Source: Acidobacteriota bacterium (GTDB lineage: Bacteria > Acidobacteriota > Polarisedimenticolia > J045). Taken from it: a stretch of 5,733 nucleotides of DNA. Numbering within the stretch: position 1 is the stretch's first letter; each line of letters opens with the position of its first letter. Made by a program: the position numbers and the translations under genes. Of the stretch, positions 1 to 5,733 are shown piece after piece. The notes under the pieces are model-generated. The model did not search any database, had not been told where the DNA came from, and saw only the letters and a program-made list of their open reading frames with translations. Where the stretch lies: contig CP070706.1 of NCBI GenBank assembly GCA_020350085.1, positions 132,014 through 137,746 of the forward strand, in the 5' to 3' direction.

Positions 1-2
1 CG

Positions 3-602
3 CAGTTCTCGCGTCGCTACCTGTCGAATCTCGTCCTCAAGCCGAAGGACCCAATCCAAATGAAGCACGCGCTGCGGCGCATGCACGAAGTCCTGGGAGC
101 TCGCTACCAGTTCGACCCCGACGACGAGCGAGTATTCGGTGTGTGGGACACGGTCGAGTCGTCGCGCCTGCGGCGAAACATCATGGTCGGCATCGAGATC
201 TTTCTCGGCATCATCGGAGCGCTGACGCTGATGATCGGCGGGGTGGGCGTTGCCAACATCATGTACGCGAGCGTCAAAGAGCGAACACGAGAGATCGGCG
301 TGATGATGGCGCTCGGTGCGCGGAGGCGATGGGTGGTCGGACCGATAGTGCTCGAGGGGTTGACCTACACGCTCCTCGGCGGCCTGTTCGGGATAGTGAT
401 GGCTGTTTTCGTCATCATCCTGCTCGGCATGATCCCGACCGAAGGCAACGACGCGATCGCTTTTCTCGGCAAGCCCACGCTCTCACCGTCGATAGGGATC
501 ATCTCGGCACTGATCCTCGGCGCCATAGGGCTGCTCGCGGGCTACTTCCCCGCACGGCGCGCGGCATCGGTGGATCCGGCGGAGGTGCTCCGTGAGGAAT
601 AG
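3..602 (+). CDS. MacB/FtsX-family ABC transporter permease, C-terminal part (5' end outside window)
   Basis: This is the inner-membrane permease subunit of a MacB-type ABC exporter, the class that moves macrolides, peptides or lipoproteins by mechanotransmission rather than through a pore. The frame is open from position 3 with no stop. The ATG at 60 lies inside the coding region and is not the true start, because full-length family members have about 400 residues and only 199 are visible. Three hydrophobic segments are seen at fragment residues ~61-88, ~115-142 and ~163-182, matching TM2-TM4 of the four-helix MacB fold. The conserved FtsX-domain cytoplasmic stretch KERTREIGVMMALGAR follows TM2. 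The usual family C-terminus, of the form PARRAASVDPAEVLRE, is intact. The preceding soluble segment would be the end of the large periplasmic domain. The ATPase gene starts 54 bases downstream on the same strand, so the two are probably co-transcribed. The substrate cannot be told from this sequence. Confidence 0.93.
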   Translation, partial: QFSRRYLSNLVLKPKDPIQMKHALRRMHEVLGARYQFDPDDERVFGVWDTVESSRLRRNIMVGIEIFLGIIGALTLMIGGVGVANIMYASVKERTREIGVMMALGARRRWVVGPIVLEGLTYTLLGGLFGIVMAVFVIILLGMIPTEGNDAIAFLGKPTLSPSIGIISALILGAIGLLAGYFPARRAASVDPAEVLREE

Positions 603-647
603 CAGCAAGGCGCCACTCGCCGAAATCGGTTCGAGGCGCTCAACAGC

Positions 648-653
648 GAGAAG
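648..653 (+). promoter_or_regulatory. Weak ribosome binding site for the ABC ATPase gene
   Basis: A purine-rich GAGAAG lies three bases before the ATG at 657. The match to Shine-Dalgarno is poor and the spacing is tight. The start at 657 therefore rests mainly on it being the first in-frame ATG, with later alternatives (GTG at 714, ATG at 723) having no better leader. Confidence 0.35.
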
Positions 654-656
654 ACG

Positions 657-1412
657 ATGAATATTTTTGGCCGCGGCAGAAGGAAGGGAAACGGCAGCAA
701 CGGGAATGGTGCCGTGATCTGGATGAAGGACATCCGCAAGGTCTATGGCGCCGGCAAGGTCCACGTCGAGGCGCTGCGAGGCATCGACCTCGCGATCGCC
801 AAAGGCGAGTTTGTCGCCATCGTCGGCCCGTCGGGCTCGGGTAAATCGACGCTGATGAACCTCATCGGTTGCCTCGACACGCCCTCCGGAGGAGAGTACG
901 AGTTGGCCGGCCAACCCGTTGAGGGTCTCGATCCGAACGCACTCGCCGATATTCGAAACCGCCGCGTTGGCTTCGTGTTCCAATCGTTCAACTTGCTGCC
1001 TGCGATCACCGCATTCGAAAACGTCGAGATGCCGCTACTTCTCGGCGGCGTGCCGAAGCGACAGCGCCGTCGGCGAGGGACCGAGCTGCTGGAACGGGTC
1101 GATCTCGCCGATCGCAGTCACCACAAGCCGGCAGAGCTGTCGGGCGGGCAGCTTCAGCGGGTCGCCATCGCGCGCGCCATGGCAATGGACCCCGACATCC
1201 TGCTCGCCGACGAGCCGACCGGAAACCTCGATACGTCTTCGGGCGGCGACATCATGAGCCTCTTCTCCGCGTTGCACGAAACGGGCCGCACGATCCTGGT
1301 CGTCACGCACGACAAGGCGCTCTCGCGCCGCGCCTCTCGCGTCGTCGAAATCAGAGACGGCCTGATCGAGAGCGATCAGAAAAGCGCCACGGACTCTTCG
1401 CCGCCCGCGTGA
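657..1412 (+). CDS. ABC transporter ATP-binding protein, MacB/LolD type
   Basis: This is the cytoplasmic ATPase that dimerises and drives the adjacent MacB/FtsX-like permease. At 251 residues it is a single nucleotide-binding domain, slightly longer than the usual ~225-240. All motifs are intact: Walker A GPSGSGKST (57-65), Q-loop glutamine 109 in VGFVFQSFNLLP, ABC signature LSGGQ (161-165) followed by QRVAIARA, Walker B ILLADE (181-186), D-loop around GNLD (189-192) and switch histidine H218. The FNLLP stretch after the Q-loop and the TGNLD sequence are typical of the MacB/LolD/FtsE branch. Residues 1-22 are a basic, Gly/Asn-rich extension before the first strand. If translation began at GTG 714 or ATG 723 this extension would vanish, so the start is less certain than the rest. 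A polar ~15-residue tail ends the protein. The gene follows the permease by 54 bases and runs convergently into the radical SAM gene. The transported substrate is unknown. Confidence 0.95.
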   Translation: MNIFGRGRRKGNGSNGNGAVIWMKDIRKVYGAGKVHVEALRGIDLAIAKGEFVAIVGPSGSGKSTLMNLIGCLDTPSGGEYELAGQPVEGLDPNALADIRNRRVGFVFQSFNLLPAITAFENVEMPLLLGGVPKRQRRRRGTELLERVDLADRSHHKPAELSGGQLQRVAIARAMAMDPDILLADEPTGNLDTSSGGDIMSLFSALHETGRTILVVTHDKALSRRASRVVEIRDGLIESDQKSATDSSPPA

Positions 1413-1417
1413 GGAAT

Positions 1418-1469
1418 CACGCGGCTGCGATCGGGCGAGCCGGGGGTGGTCAAAGAAAGTCGCCGCGTG
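1418..1469. repeat. 8-bp inverted repeat between the convergent gene ends
   Basis: CACGCGGC (1418-1425) and GCCGCGTG (1462-1469) are perfect inverted copies separated by 36 bases. They lie in the 78-base gap between the ABC ATPase stop and the radical SAM stop. A hairpin here could act as a bidirectional terminator or protect both 3' ends. The long loop and the absence of a T-run on either strand make this weak, and in GC-rich DNA such an 8-mer pair can occur by chance. Confidence 0.25.
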
Positions 1470-1490
1470 CAGCCGTGCCGACCCGCACCC

Positions 1491-3104
1491 TCACGTCGAG
1501 GCTGAAGGCCGCCCGGCAGGTCGGTCAGACGTCAATACTGCTGGCTCGTCTCGAAACACCACTGGAGCCAGTCCCAGCGCTGGACCAGTGCTCAAATCGG
1601 CGATGCGTCGCTCGAGACTCGGCAGCACGGTCTCCCACGTGTACGTGATCAGGTGGTGACCCACGATCGCCTGAGCGAGCGCCTTGCCGAGCTTGGAAGG
1701 CTGATGCGTCAGCACCCACCGAATGAACTCGCGATAGCTCTTGCGGTAACCGGAGCTCTTCCCTTGACCGATCAGGGAGCGGAACGCCCCGCTGAGCTCC
1801 GCGATGGTGTAACGGCGACGCGACGAGCGCGAGGGAATCCACTTCTCCAGATTGCGGATGCAGCGCTCGAAGTAGACGCTCGGACTGTAGAGCGATTCGA
1901 GTACGTGCTTGTAGCCATCCAACATCGTGCGCGGGTCGAGCCGCGTCAGGAAGTTCGTGCAGCCAAACTGATCTCCTCGAACGACCGGGAGGCCCTGCAG
2001 CCGGCCCTCTCGCTCCATGCGCCGATATAGGGGCGTGTTCGGCATCGCCTGCAGCAACCCGACCATCGCGTAAGGGATCGCTGACTGCTGCACGAAGCGG
2101 ATCATGCGGTCGAAGATGTCGTCGCCCTCCTCATCGAAGCCGAGAATGAAGCCGCCCCAGACGTCGAGTCCCTGGCGAAGCAATCGATGAACCGAGCCAA
2201 CGAGATCCAAACCGGCATTCTGCAGCTTACCGGATTCCTTGAGGGCGCTCTCGGAGGGGGTCTCGATCCCCACGAAAGCCGCCGTGAAGCCGGCACGGAC
2301 CATCTCGTCGGCGAGAGCCTCGTCGCGGGAGAGGTTGATCGAGGCCTCGGTGTAGAACGTAAGAGGCGCGCGCGTCTGCTGGCGCCAGTCCGCAATCTGC
2401 GGCAGCAACTGCCGAACGAGCCTCTTGTTGCCAATGAAGTTGTCGTCGACGAAGAAAACGTCGCCGCAGAAACCCGTCTTGCGAATCGACTCCAATTCTG
2501 CCATCACTTGCGTTGACGACTTCGTTCGAGGCCGACGACCGAACATGGCCACGACGTCGCAGAACTCACATGCGAACGGACAGCCTCGGGAGAACTGCAA
2601 CGACATGTGATGGTAGGCACCTGTCCTGAGAAGGTCGTAGCGGGGTACCGGCGCGCGGCTCAGATCCGGCTTGTCGCCTTCGCGGTAAACACGTCCAGCC
2701 CGTCCAGCCTCGAGATCCGCGACGAGATCGTCCAGCAGCTCTTCAACCTCTCCGATGACGATGTGATCGGCGTCGGCGAGCCTCTCGGGCAGCGACGTCG
2801 CGTAGGGGCCGCCGATGATGCTTCGCACACCGAGCCTGCGACACCGAGCCAGGACATCGTGCACCGACGGGTACTGTGCCAGCATCCCGGTGAGCATCAC
2901 CACGTCAGCGGCTTGGATTTGACCATCCGAAAGCGGCTCGACATTCAGGTCGACGAGCTCGAGTTCCCAGCTGCGGGGAAGCATCGCCGCGACGGTGATC
3001 AGTCCGAGCGGTGGGAGCAGGCACCGCCGCCGTACGAACGGCAGCGCATGACACTGACTCCAGTACGTCTCGGGAAAAAGGGGATTGACGAGCAGAGCCC
3101 GCAT
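1491..3104 (-). CDS. Cobalamin-binding radical SAM protein, HpnP-like (DUF4070 group)
   Basis: This is a predicted class B (B12-dependent) radical SAM enzyme. Such enzymes typically methylate, or otherwise functionalise, unactivated carbons using a 4Fe-4S cluster, SAM and methylcobalamin. It has 537 residues, close to the ~520 usual for HpnP relatives. Residues ~1-145 form a B12-binding Rossmann-like domain (MRALLVNPLFPETYW start, PPLGLITVAAMLP 31-43, IIGGPYATSLPE 96-107). The cluster motif CPFACEFC gives C175, C179 and C182. FFVDDNFIGNKR (217-228), GIETP (279-283) and GGFILGF (317-323) mark the radical SAM barrel. Residues ~385-515 are the DUF4070-like C-terminal region, followed by a low-complexity tail. 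The sequence resembles hopanoid C-2 methylase HpnP in layout. The YTEAS and SGKLQN segments recall the broader uncharacterised DUF4070 group, so I do not call it hpnP. The start is supported by a good GAGGTG four bases upstream. It is the last gene of the minus-strand block, which points to an envelope lipid substrate. Confidence 0.93.
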   Translation of the reverse strand: MRALLVNPLFPETYWSQCHALPFVRRRCLLPPLGLITVAAMLPRSWELELVDLNVEPLSDGQIQAADVVMLTGMLAQYPSVHDVLARCRRLGVRSIIGGPYATSLPERLADADHIVIGEVEELLDDLVADLEAGRAGRVYREGDKPDLSRAPVPRYDLLRTGAYHHMSLQFSRGCPFACEFCDVVAMFGRRPRTKSSTQVMAELESIRKTGFCGDVFFVDDNFIGNKRLVRQLLPQIADWRQQTRAPLTFYTEASINLSRDEALADEMVRAGFTAAFVGIETPSESALKESGKLQNAGLDLVGSVHRLLRQGLDVWGGFILGFDEEGDDIFDRMIRFVQQSAIPYAMVGLLQAMPNTPLYRRMEREGRLQGLPVVRGDQFGCTNFLTRLDPRTMLDGYKHVLESLYSPSVYFERCIRNLEKWIPSRSSRRRYTIAELSGAFRSLIGQGKSSGYRKSYREFIRWVLTHQPSKLGKALAQAIVGHHLITYTWETVLPSLERRIADLSTGPALGLAPVVFRDEPAVLTSDRPAGRPSAST

Positions 3105-3108
3105 ACGG

Positions 3109-3114
3109 CACCTC
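3109..3114 (-). promoter_or_regulatory. Ribosome binding site of the radical SAM gene
   Basis: On the minus strand GAGGTG lies four bases before the ATG at 3104-3102. It fixes the start of the B12/radical SAM gene, which also begins with the MRALLVNP strand expected at the N-terminus of the B12-binding domain. Confidence 0.7.
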
Positions 3115-3150
3115 GCGTGACCAAATCAGGCTAAGAGCGAAATGTCACGA

Positions 3151-3179
3151 AATAGACACGAAGAGCCGGGACGGCGCAA
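3151..3179 (-). promoter_or_regulatory. Possible weak promoter before the radical SAM gene
   Basis: On the minus strand TTGCGC (3179-3174) and TCTATT (3156-3151) are separated by exactly 17 bases. This is a housekeeping-sigma-like arrangement with 3/6 and 4/6 consensus matches. It sits about 45 bases before the start codon in the only sizeable gap of the minus-strand block. It could give the radical SAM gene some independent expression. The match is poor and chance occurrence is likely. Confidence 0.2.
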
Positions 3180-3205
3180 GCATCGGAGCGGATCGGCTCC
3201 CGGCT
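3164..3205. repeat. Inverted repeat at the 3' end of the family 2 glycosyltransferase gene
   Basis: AGCCGGGA (3164-3171) and TCCCGGCT (3198-3205) are perfect inverted copies with a 26-base loop. One arm overlaps the glycosyltransferase stop codon. A competing pairing exists: GAGCCG (3163-3168) with CGGCTC (3194-3199). On the minus strand the hairpin is followed by a T-containing but interrupted stretch, not a clean T-run. It could be a weak terminator, an attenuator or a processing site between the two genes. Confidence 0.3.
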
Positions 3206-3980
3206 AGCCCTCGGCAGAGCTCCCTGATGCAGCCCGCTCGAGACCCGGCGGAAAGATGCGGCTGCTTGCCAGACCCCAGCGCGCGAGCCGGAACGCGAGT
3301 CCCGTCGAGATCACGCCAAAGCCGTAGCGAACGGCTCGGCCGAAGCGGATCGAGGATGCTTCCGCAAAATAGCGGGTAGGGCAGGAGATCTCGCCGATCC
3401 GAAAACCGGCGTAGATCGCTTGACAAAGCATCTGATTGTCGAACACGAAATCGTCCGAGTTCTGCTCCAGAGGTAGAGACTCGAGCACTCTGCGCGAGAA
3501 TGCGCGGTAGCCGGTGTGGTACTCCGACAGCTTGTGGCCGACGAGCAGATTCTCGATCAAGGTTAGCCCTCGATTCGCGACGTACTTGTAAAGCGGCATG
3601 CCACCCGCCAGTGCGCCGACGCCGAGAATGCGAGATCCGAGCACGACGTCGAACTCGTCGCTGGAAATCATCCCGGCCATCGCCGGCAGCAGGCGCGGAC
3701 TATACTGATAGTCGGGGTGCAGCATGACGACGATGTCCCCACCCAAACGTAACGCCTCGCGGTAGCAGGTTTTCTGGTTACCGCCGTAGCCGGTGTTGTG
3801 GTCGTGCGCGTAGGTTCTCAGTCCGAGACGACGGGCGAGACGAACTGTATCGTCCTGAGATGCGTCGTCCACCAGCAGAATCTCGTCGACGATGCCGGGT
3901 GGAATGTCGTCGACCGTGCGCTGGAGCGTCAGCGCGGCGTTGTACGCCGGCAAAACGGCGACGACCCGCTTGCCATCCAT
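3204..3980 (-). CDS. Family 2 glycosyltransferase, polyprenyl-phosphate-sugar-synthase-like
   Basis: This is a GT-A fold glycosyltransferase that transfers a sugar from a nucleotide donor, probably to a lipid carrier at the cytoplasmic face. It has 258-259 residues. Counting from the TTG codon, it shows the N-terminal strand VVAVLPAYNAALTL (7-20), the nucleotide-binding DDAS (39-42), HNTGYGGNQKTCY (62-74) in place of the usual N-x-G-x-G-x-A region, and MLHPDYQYSP (87-96) where dolichol-phosphate-mannose-synthase-like enzymes carry D-x-D-x-Q. It also has GSR (116-118) and an acceptor-region DFVFDNQML (178-186). No transmembrane segments follow the catalytic domain, unlike some DPM1/GtrB relatives. 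The start is either ATG 3980 or the directly preceding TTG 3983, differing by one codon. Both are served by GGGAGGA at 3997-3991. It follows the GT-C gene by about 40 bases, suggesting that it makes a lipid-linked sugar for that enzyme, though this is inference. Sugar and acceptor are unknown. Confidence 0.9.
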   Translation of the reverse strand: MDGKRVVAVLPAYNAALTLQRTVDDIPPGIVDEILLVDDASQDDTVRLARRLGLRTYAHDHNTGYGGNQKTCYREALRLGGDIVVMLHPDYQYSPRLLPAMAGMISSDEFDVVLGSRILGVGALAGGMPLYKYVANRGLTLIENLLVGHKLSEYHTGYRAFSRRVLESLPLEQNSDDFVFDNQMLCQAIYAGFRIGEISCPTRYFAEASSIRFGRAVRYGFGVISTGLAFRLARWGLASSRIFPPGLERAASGSSAEG

Positions 3981-3990
3981 CAACGCTCGG

Positions 3991-3997
3991 TCCTCCC
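3991..3997 (-). promoter_or_regulatory. Strong ribosome binding site of the family 2 glycosyltransferase gene
   Basis: GGGAGGA on the minus strand lies 7 bases before TTG 3983 and 10 bases before ATG 3980. The spacing slightly favours the TTG and the codon identity favours the ATG, so the site does not settle which is used. Confidence 0.7.
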
Positions 3998-4020
3998 AGG
4001 TTTGCTTTCACGATAGCAGA

Positions 4021-5616
4021 CTAGGGCGCTTCGACTCTGGTTCGCTCGTCACCGCGGCGTTCTGGTGCCGGGCCGCAGGCCGCAGAATCGATCTCCAGCA
4101 CGAGATAGTACCGCCAGCTGCTGACGAGCGGGTATCGGCGCAGAAGCTGCTGTGTCAGCGGCTGTGACGCCTCGGCGAGGACGGCGCAAACGCGCCGCTC
4201 CTCGAGAATCTCGAACACCCGCTGTGCTCCATCTCGCTCGTACGCGAACGTCAGAGTGTGCACGGGACGATCGAGCATCACGGCGAGATGTCGCCCATTG
4301 TGCGCTGCGAAGACGGCGTCTGGCGAGTATCGCTCGGTGAGGTAGTCGCTGACGGCTCGCAACTCACGCTGGTGACGGGCCAGCGACTTCCAGTGCGGCC
4401 GCGGATTGAACTCTGCGATCATCAGGATGACGATCAGACCGGCGGTGATCATCGAGGCAGTGCGGACTGTTGCGAATCGTGACATAGCGAGACGAACGAT
4501 CTCGGCGACTGCAGAGAGAACGAACAGGTACACGGGAAGCGCCAGACGGATGGCGAATCCGAAATAGACCGAAATCACGAGCAGATAGAGCGCAACGAAC
4601 AGCTCCGCCGGTTCACGCCGCCGTATCAAGACGACGAGCCAACAGGCTAAGCCGATCACGGCGCTGATCGAGCCGAGCAGCGTCGAGCGTGCCGACTGCA
4701 TCCTGCTCGAGAGGGCGCCGAGCATCTTGCTCGTCATCTCCGGAATCCGGCTGAGAATCTGCGTCGGTGTCAGTTTTCGCGATCCGGGATCACCCTTGTC
4801 GGCATGCCACATGGCGACCGCGTAAGAGTGGATCCGCAGCTCCTCCATCGGGCCGCTGGGTGCGAGACTGGCATTGCGCAGCTGCCAAGGAACGAGCATC
4901 AACAGCGGCACGGCAACCAGCATCAAGCTGCGCCTGATCGATGCGGTCACACGCGTTGGCCAGCTTCCTGGAGAGATTTCGCGTCGCAGGACCCGCGAGA
5001 GGACGATCGCTGGAATCAGGATCAGAGAGGCCGTTCGCACGTAAGAGGACAAGCCGATCAACAGGCCGAGGACGGAATCGGTCCTGACCGAGGGCTCGCG
5101 CCTGAACCTGCGCTCGAGCAGCAGGCAGCCGATCAGAAGCGCCGTCCCGGGGACGTCAGACAGCACCTCGCTCGTCAACTGGCGAAAGCCTGGTCCGAGC
5201 CAGATGGCACAACACAAGGCGAAAGCAACGAGCGTCCCGACTCGATTGCGGACGAACAGGAACAGAGCGGCCACGCAGAGCAAGCCGAGCAGATTGGTGA
5301 ACAGGTTCAAGGCGTAGAAACTGCCCTTCCAGAAGTAGAGAATCGGTACCAAGAGAATCGAGAGTCCGGGCGGCCGTACGACGAAGGGCTGGCCCATGTA
5401 CGAGTAGCCCTCGCCGTCGAGCAGCGCTTCGGCGGTGCGGATGTAAATCGCTGTATCGCCCCTGGGGTGGTAGTAGGGATGAACCAGCCACAGCAGGCTC
5501 ACCGCCATGCCGGTGAGCAGCACGATCAGCGCGAGCCGATCGGCCACTGCGCTGATCGAAGCCCGTCCTGGGTCGATCGCGGGTCCGAGGCCGGGACGGG
5601 CACGCGGATCGCTCAC
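4021..5616 (-). CDS. Polytopic membrane glycosyltransferase, GT-C superfamily (PMT/ArnT-like)
   Basis: This inner-membrane enzyme is predicted to move a sugar from a polyprenyl-phosphate donor to an acceptor on the periplasmic side. It has 531 residues. About ten hydrophobic segments are seen, at roughly 27-46, 84-97, 100-122, 126-142, 154-168, 182-208, 229-246, 312-332, 338-375 (two) and 385-402. The first loop holds PRGDTAIYI with D54, the position of the catalytic aspartate in GT-C/PMT enzymes, then RPPGLSIL (81-88). SEVLSDVP (149-156) fits the second acidic motif before a helix. A soluble tail (~403-531) resembles the C-terminal periplasmic region of PMT_2-type proteins. The start is GTG 5616. 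It overlaps the TGA of the upstream gene in a GTGA tetranucleotide and is preceded by GAGGG (5624-5620), which implies translational coupling. The acceptor is unknown: a lipid, a glycan or a protein are all possible. A non-enzymatic membrane protein is less likely given D54 and the glycosyltransferase neighbour. Confidence 0.85.
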   Translation of the reverse strand: MSDPRARPGLGPAIDPGRASISAVADRLALIVLLTGMAVSLLWLVHPYYHPRGDTAIYIRTAEALLDGEGYSYMGQPFVVRPPGLSILLVPILYFWKGSFYALNLFTNLLGLLCVAALFLFVRNRVGTLVAFALCCAIWLGPGFRQLTSEVLSDVPGTALLIGCLLLERRFRREPSVRTDSVLGLLIGLSSYVRTASLILIPAIVLSRVLRREISPGSWPTRVTASIRRSLMLVAVPLLMLVPWQLRNASLAPSGPMEELRIHSYAVAMWHADKGDPGSRKLTPTQILSRIPEMTSKMLGALSSRMQSARSTLLGSISAVIGLACWLVVLIRRREPAELFVALYLLVISVYFGFAIRLALPVYLFVLSAVAEIVRLAMSRFATVRTASMITAGLIVILMIAEFNPRPHWKSLARHQRELRAVSDYLTERYSPDAVFAAHNGRHLAVMLDRPVHTLTFAYERDGAQRVFEILEERRVCAVLAEASQPLTQQLLRRYPLVSSWRYYLVLEIDSAACGPAPERRGDERTRVEAP

Positions 5617-5733
5617 GCGCCCTCGTCTCCGTTTTCCTCGGCAGCATCAAGGGAGGCTCCGGCCCGCTCGCGCCGCAGCGCGTCCGCTCGACTGTCGTGC
5701 CCGACGGCGTCGAACCCGCGCTTGGCACGAAGA
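5613..5733 (-). CDS. C-terminal tail of an unrecognised protein (rest beyond window)
   Basis: On the minus strand the frame ending in TGA at 5615-5613 is open to the right edge and encodes 39 residues, starting LRAKRGFDAVGH and ending in an acidic AEENGDEGA. The tail is rich in Ala, Arg, Asp and Glu, looks soluble and holds no recognisable motif. Its stop overlaps the GTG of the GT-C gene by four bases in the usual operon manner, which is the main reason to believe this frame over the others. It is probably the preceding gene of the same envelope-glycan unit. Its function cannot be given from so short a piece. Confidence 0.6.
   Translation of the reverse strand, partial: LRAKRGFDAVGHDSRADALRRERAGASLDAAEENGDEGA

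Noticed and set aside
60..602. ATG at 60 as the start of a short 180-residue permease
   Set aside because: The same frame is open through position 3 with family-like sequence, and MacB permeases are about twice this length. The gene is cut by the window edge.
483..983. Minus-strand open frame of 166 residues
   Set aside because: It lies across the end of the permease gene and the start of the ATPase gene on the other strand. It has no recognisable motif and is an antisense shadow of GC-rich coding DNA.
1409..1648. Plus-strand open frame of 79 residues after the ABC ATPase, overlapping its stop
   Set aside because: It mostly runs antisense to the radical SAM gene, has no motif and no ribosome site. 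The ATGA-like overlap looks accidental.
2607..3134. Plus-strand open frame of 175 residues
   Set aside because: It is wholly antisense to the well-supported radical SAM gene and its leader, with no domain-like sequence.
5156..5728. Minus-strand open frame of 190 residues near the right edge
   Set aside because: It overlaps the GT-C gene in another frame, is Arg/Ser/Pro-rich with no motif, and competes with the better-supported upstream frame ending in the GTGA overlap.
1..5733. Mobile elements, CRISPR array, tRNA or rRNA genes
   Set aside because: No regularly spaced repeats, no transposase-like frames, no terminal inverted repeats and no tRNA-like cloverleaf were seen on reading both strands.

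Overview
The window is GC-rich, densely packed bacterial DNA. It contains two gene blocks that converge near position 1450. Nothing in it fixes the species. The MacB-type ABC exporter pair and the GT-C membrane glycosyltransferase suggest a bacterium with a complex envelope, most likely Gram-negative (for example Acidobacteriota or a deltaproteobacterial lineage). That is inference from gene content and composition only.

Left block, plus strand (1-1412): the 3' end of a MacB/FtsX-family ABC permease (cut by the window edge) is followed 54 bases later by its ATP-binding subunit. Together they form a MacB-like tripartite-type exporter or a lipoprotein/peptide transporter of the same superfamily. 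No periplasmic adaptor gene is visible, so it may lie upstream.

Right block, minus strand (5733 down to 1491): this is probably a single transcription unit, read right to left. First comes the C-terminal tail of an unrecognised protein (5733-5613). Its TGA overlaps the GTG start of a polytopic GT-C-type glycosyltransferase (5616-4021). After 37 bases comes a cytosolic family 2 glycosyltransferase of the dolichol/polyprenyl-phosphate-sugar-synthase-like group (about 3980-3204). After a 97-99 base gap comes a cobalamin-binding radical SAM enzyme related to the hopanoid C-2 methylase HpnP and its DUF4070 relatives (3104-1491).

How they may work together: family 2 enzymes of this type often charge a polyprenyl phosphate with a sugar, GT-C enzymes use such lipid-linked sugars on the periplasmic side, and HpnP-like B12/radical SAM enzymes act on unactivated carbons of lipids. 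The right block is therefore best read as an envelope lipid or glycan modification cassette with an unknown product. The family assignments are well supported by motifs. The shared pathway is inference.

Of the spaces between genes, the 3' side of the convergent pair (1413-1490) and the gap before the radical SAM gene (3105-3203) hold inverted repeats. The latter also holds a weak promoter-like pair. No tRNA, rRNA, CRISPR array, insertion sequence or other mobile element was seen.
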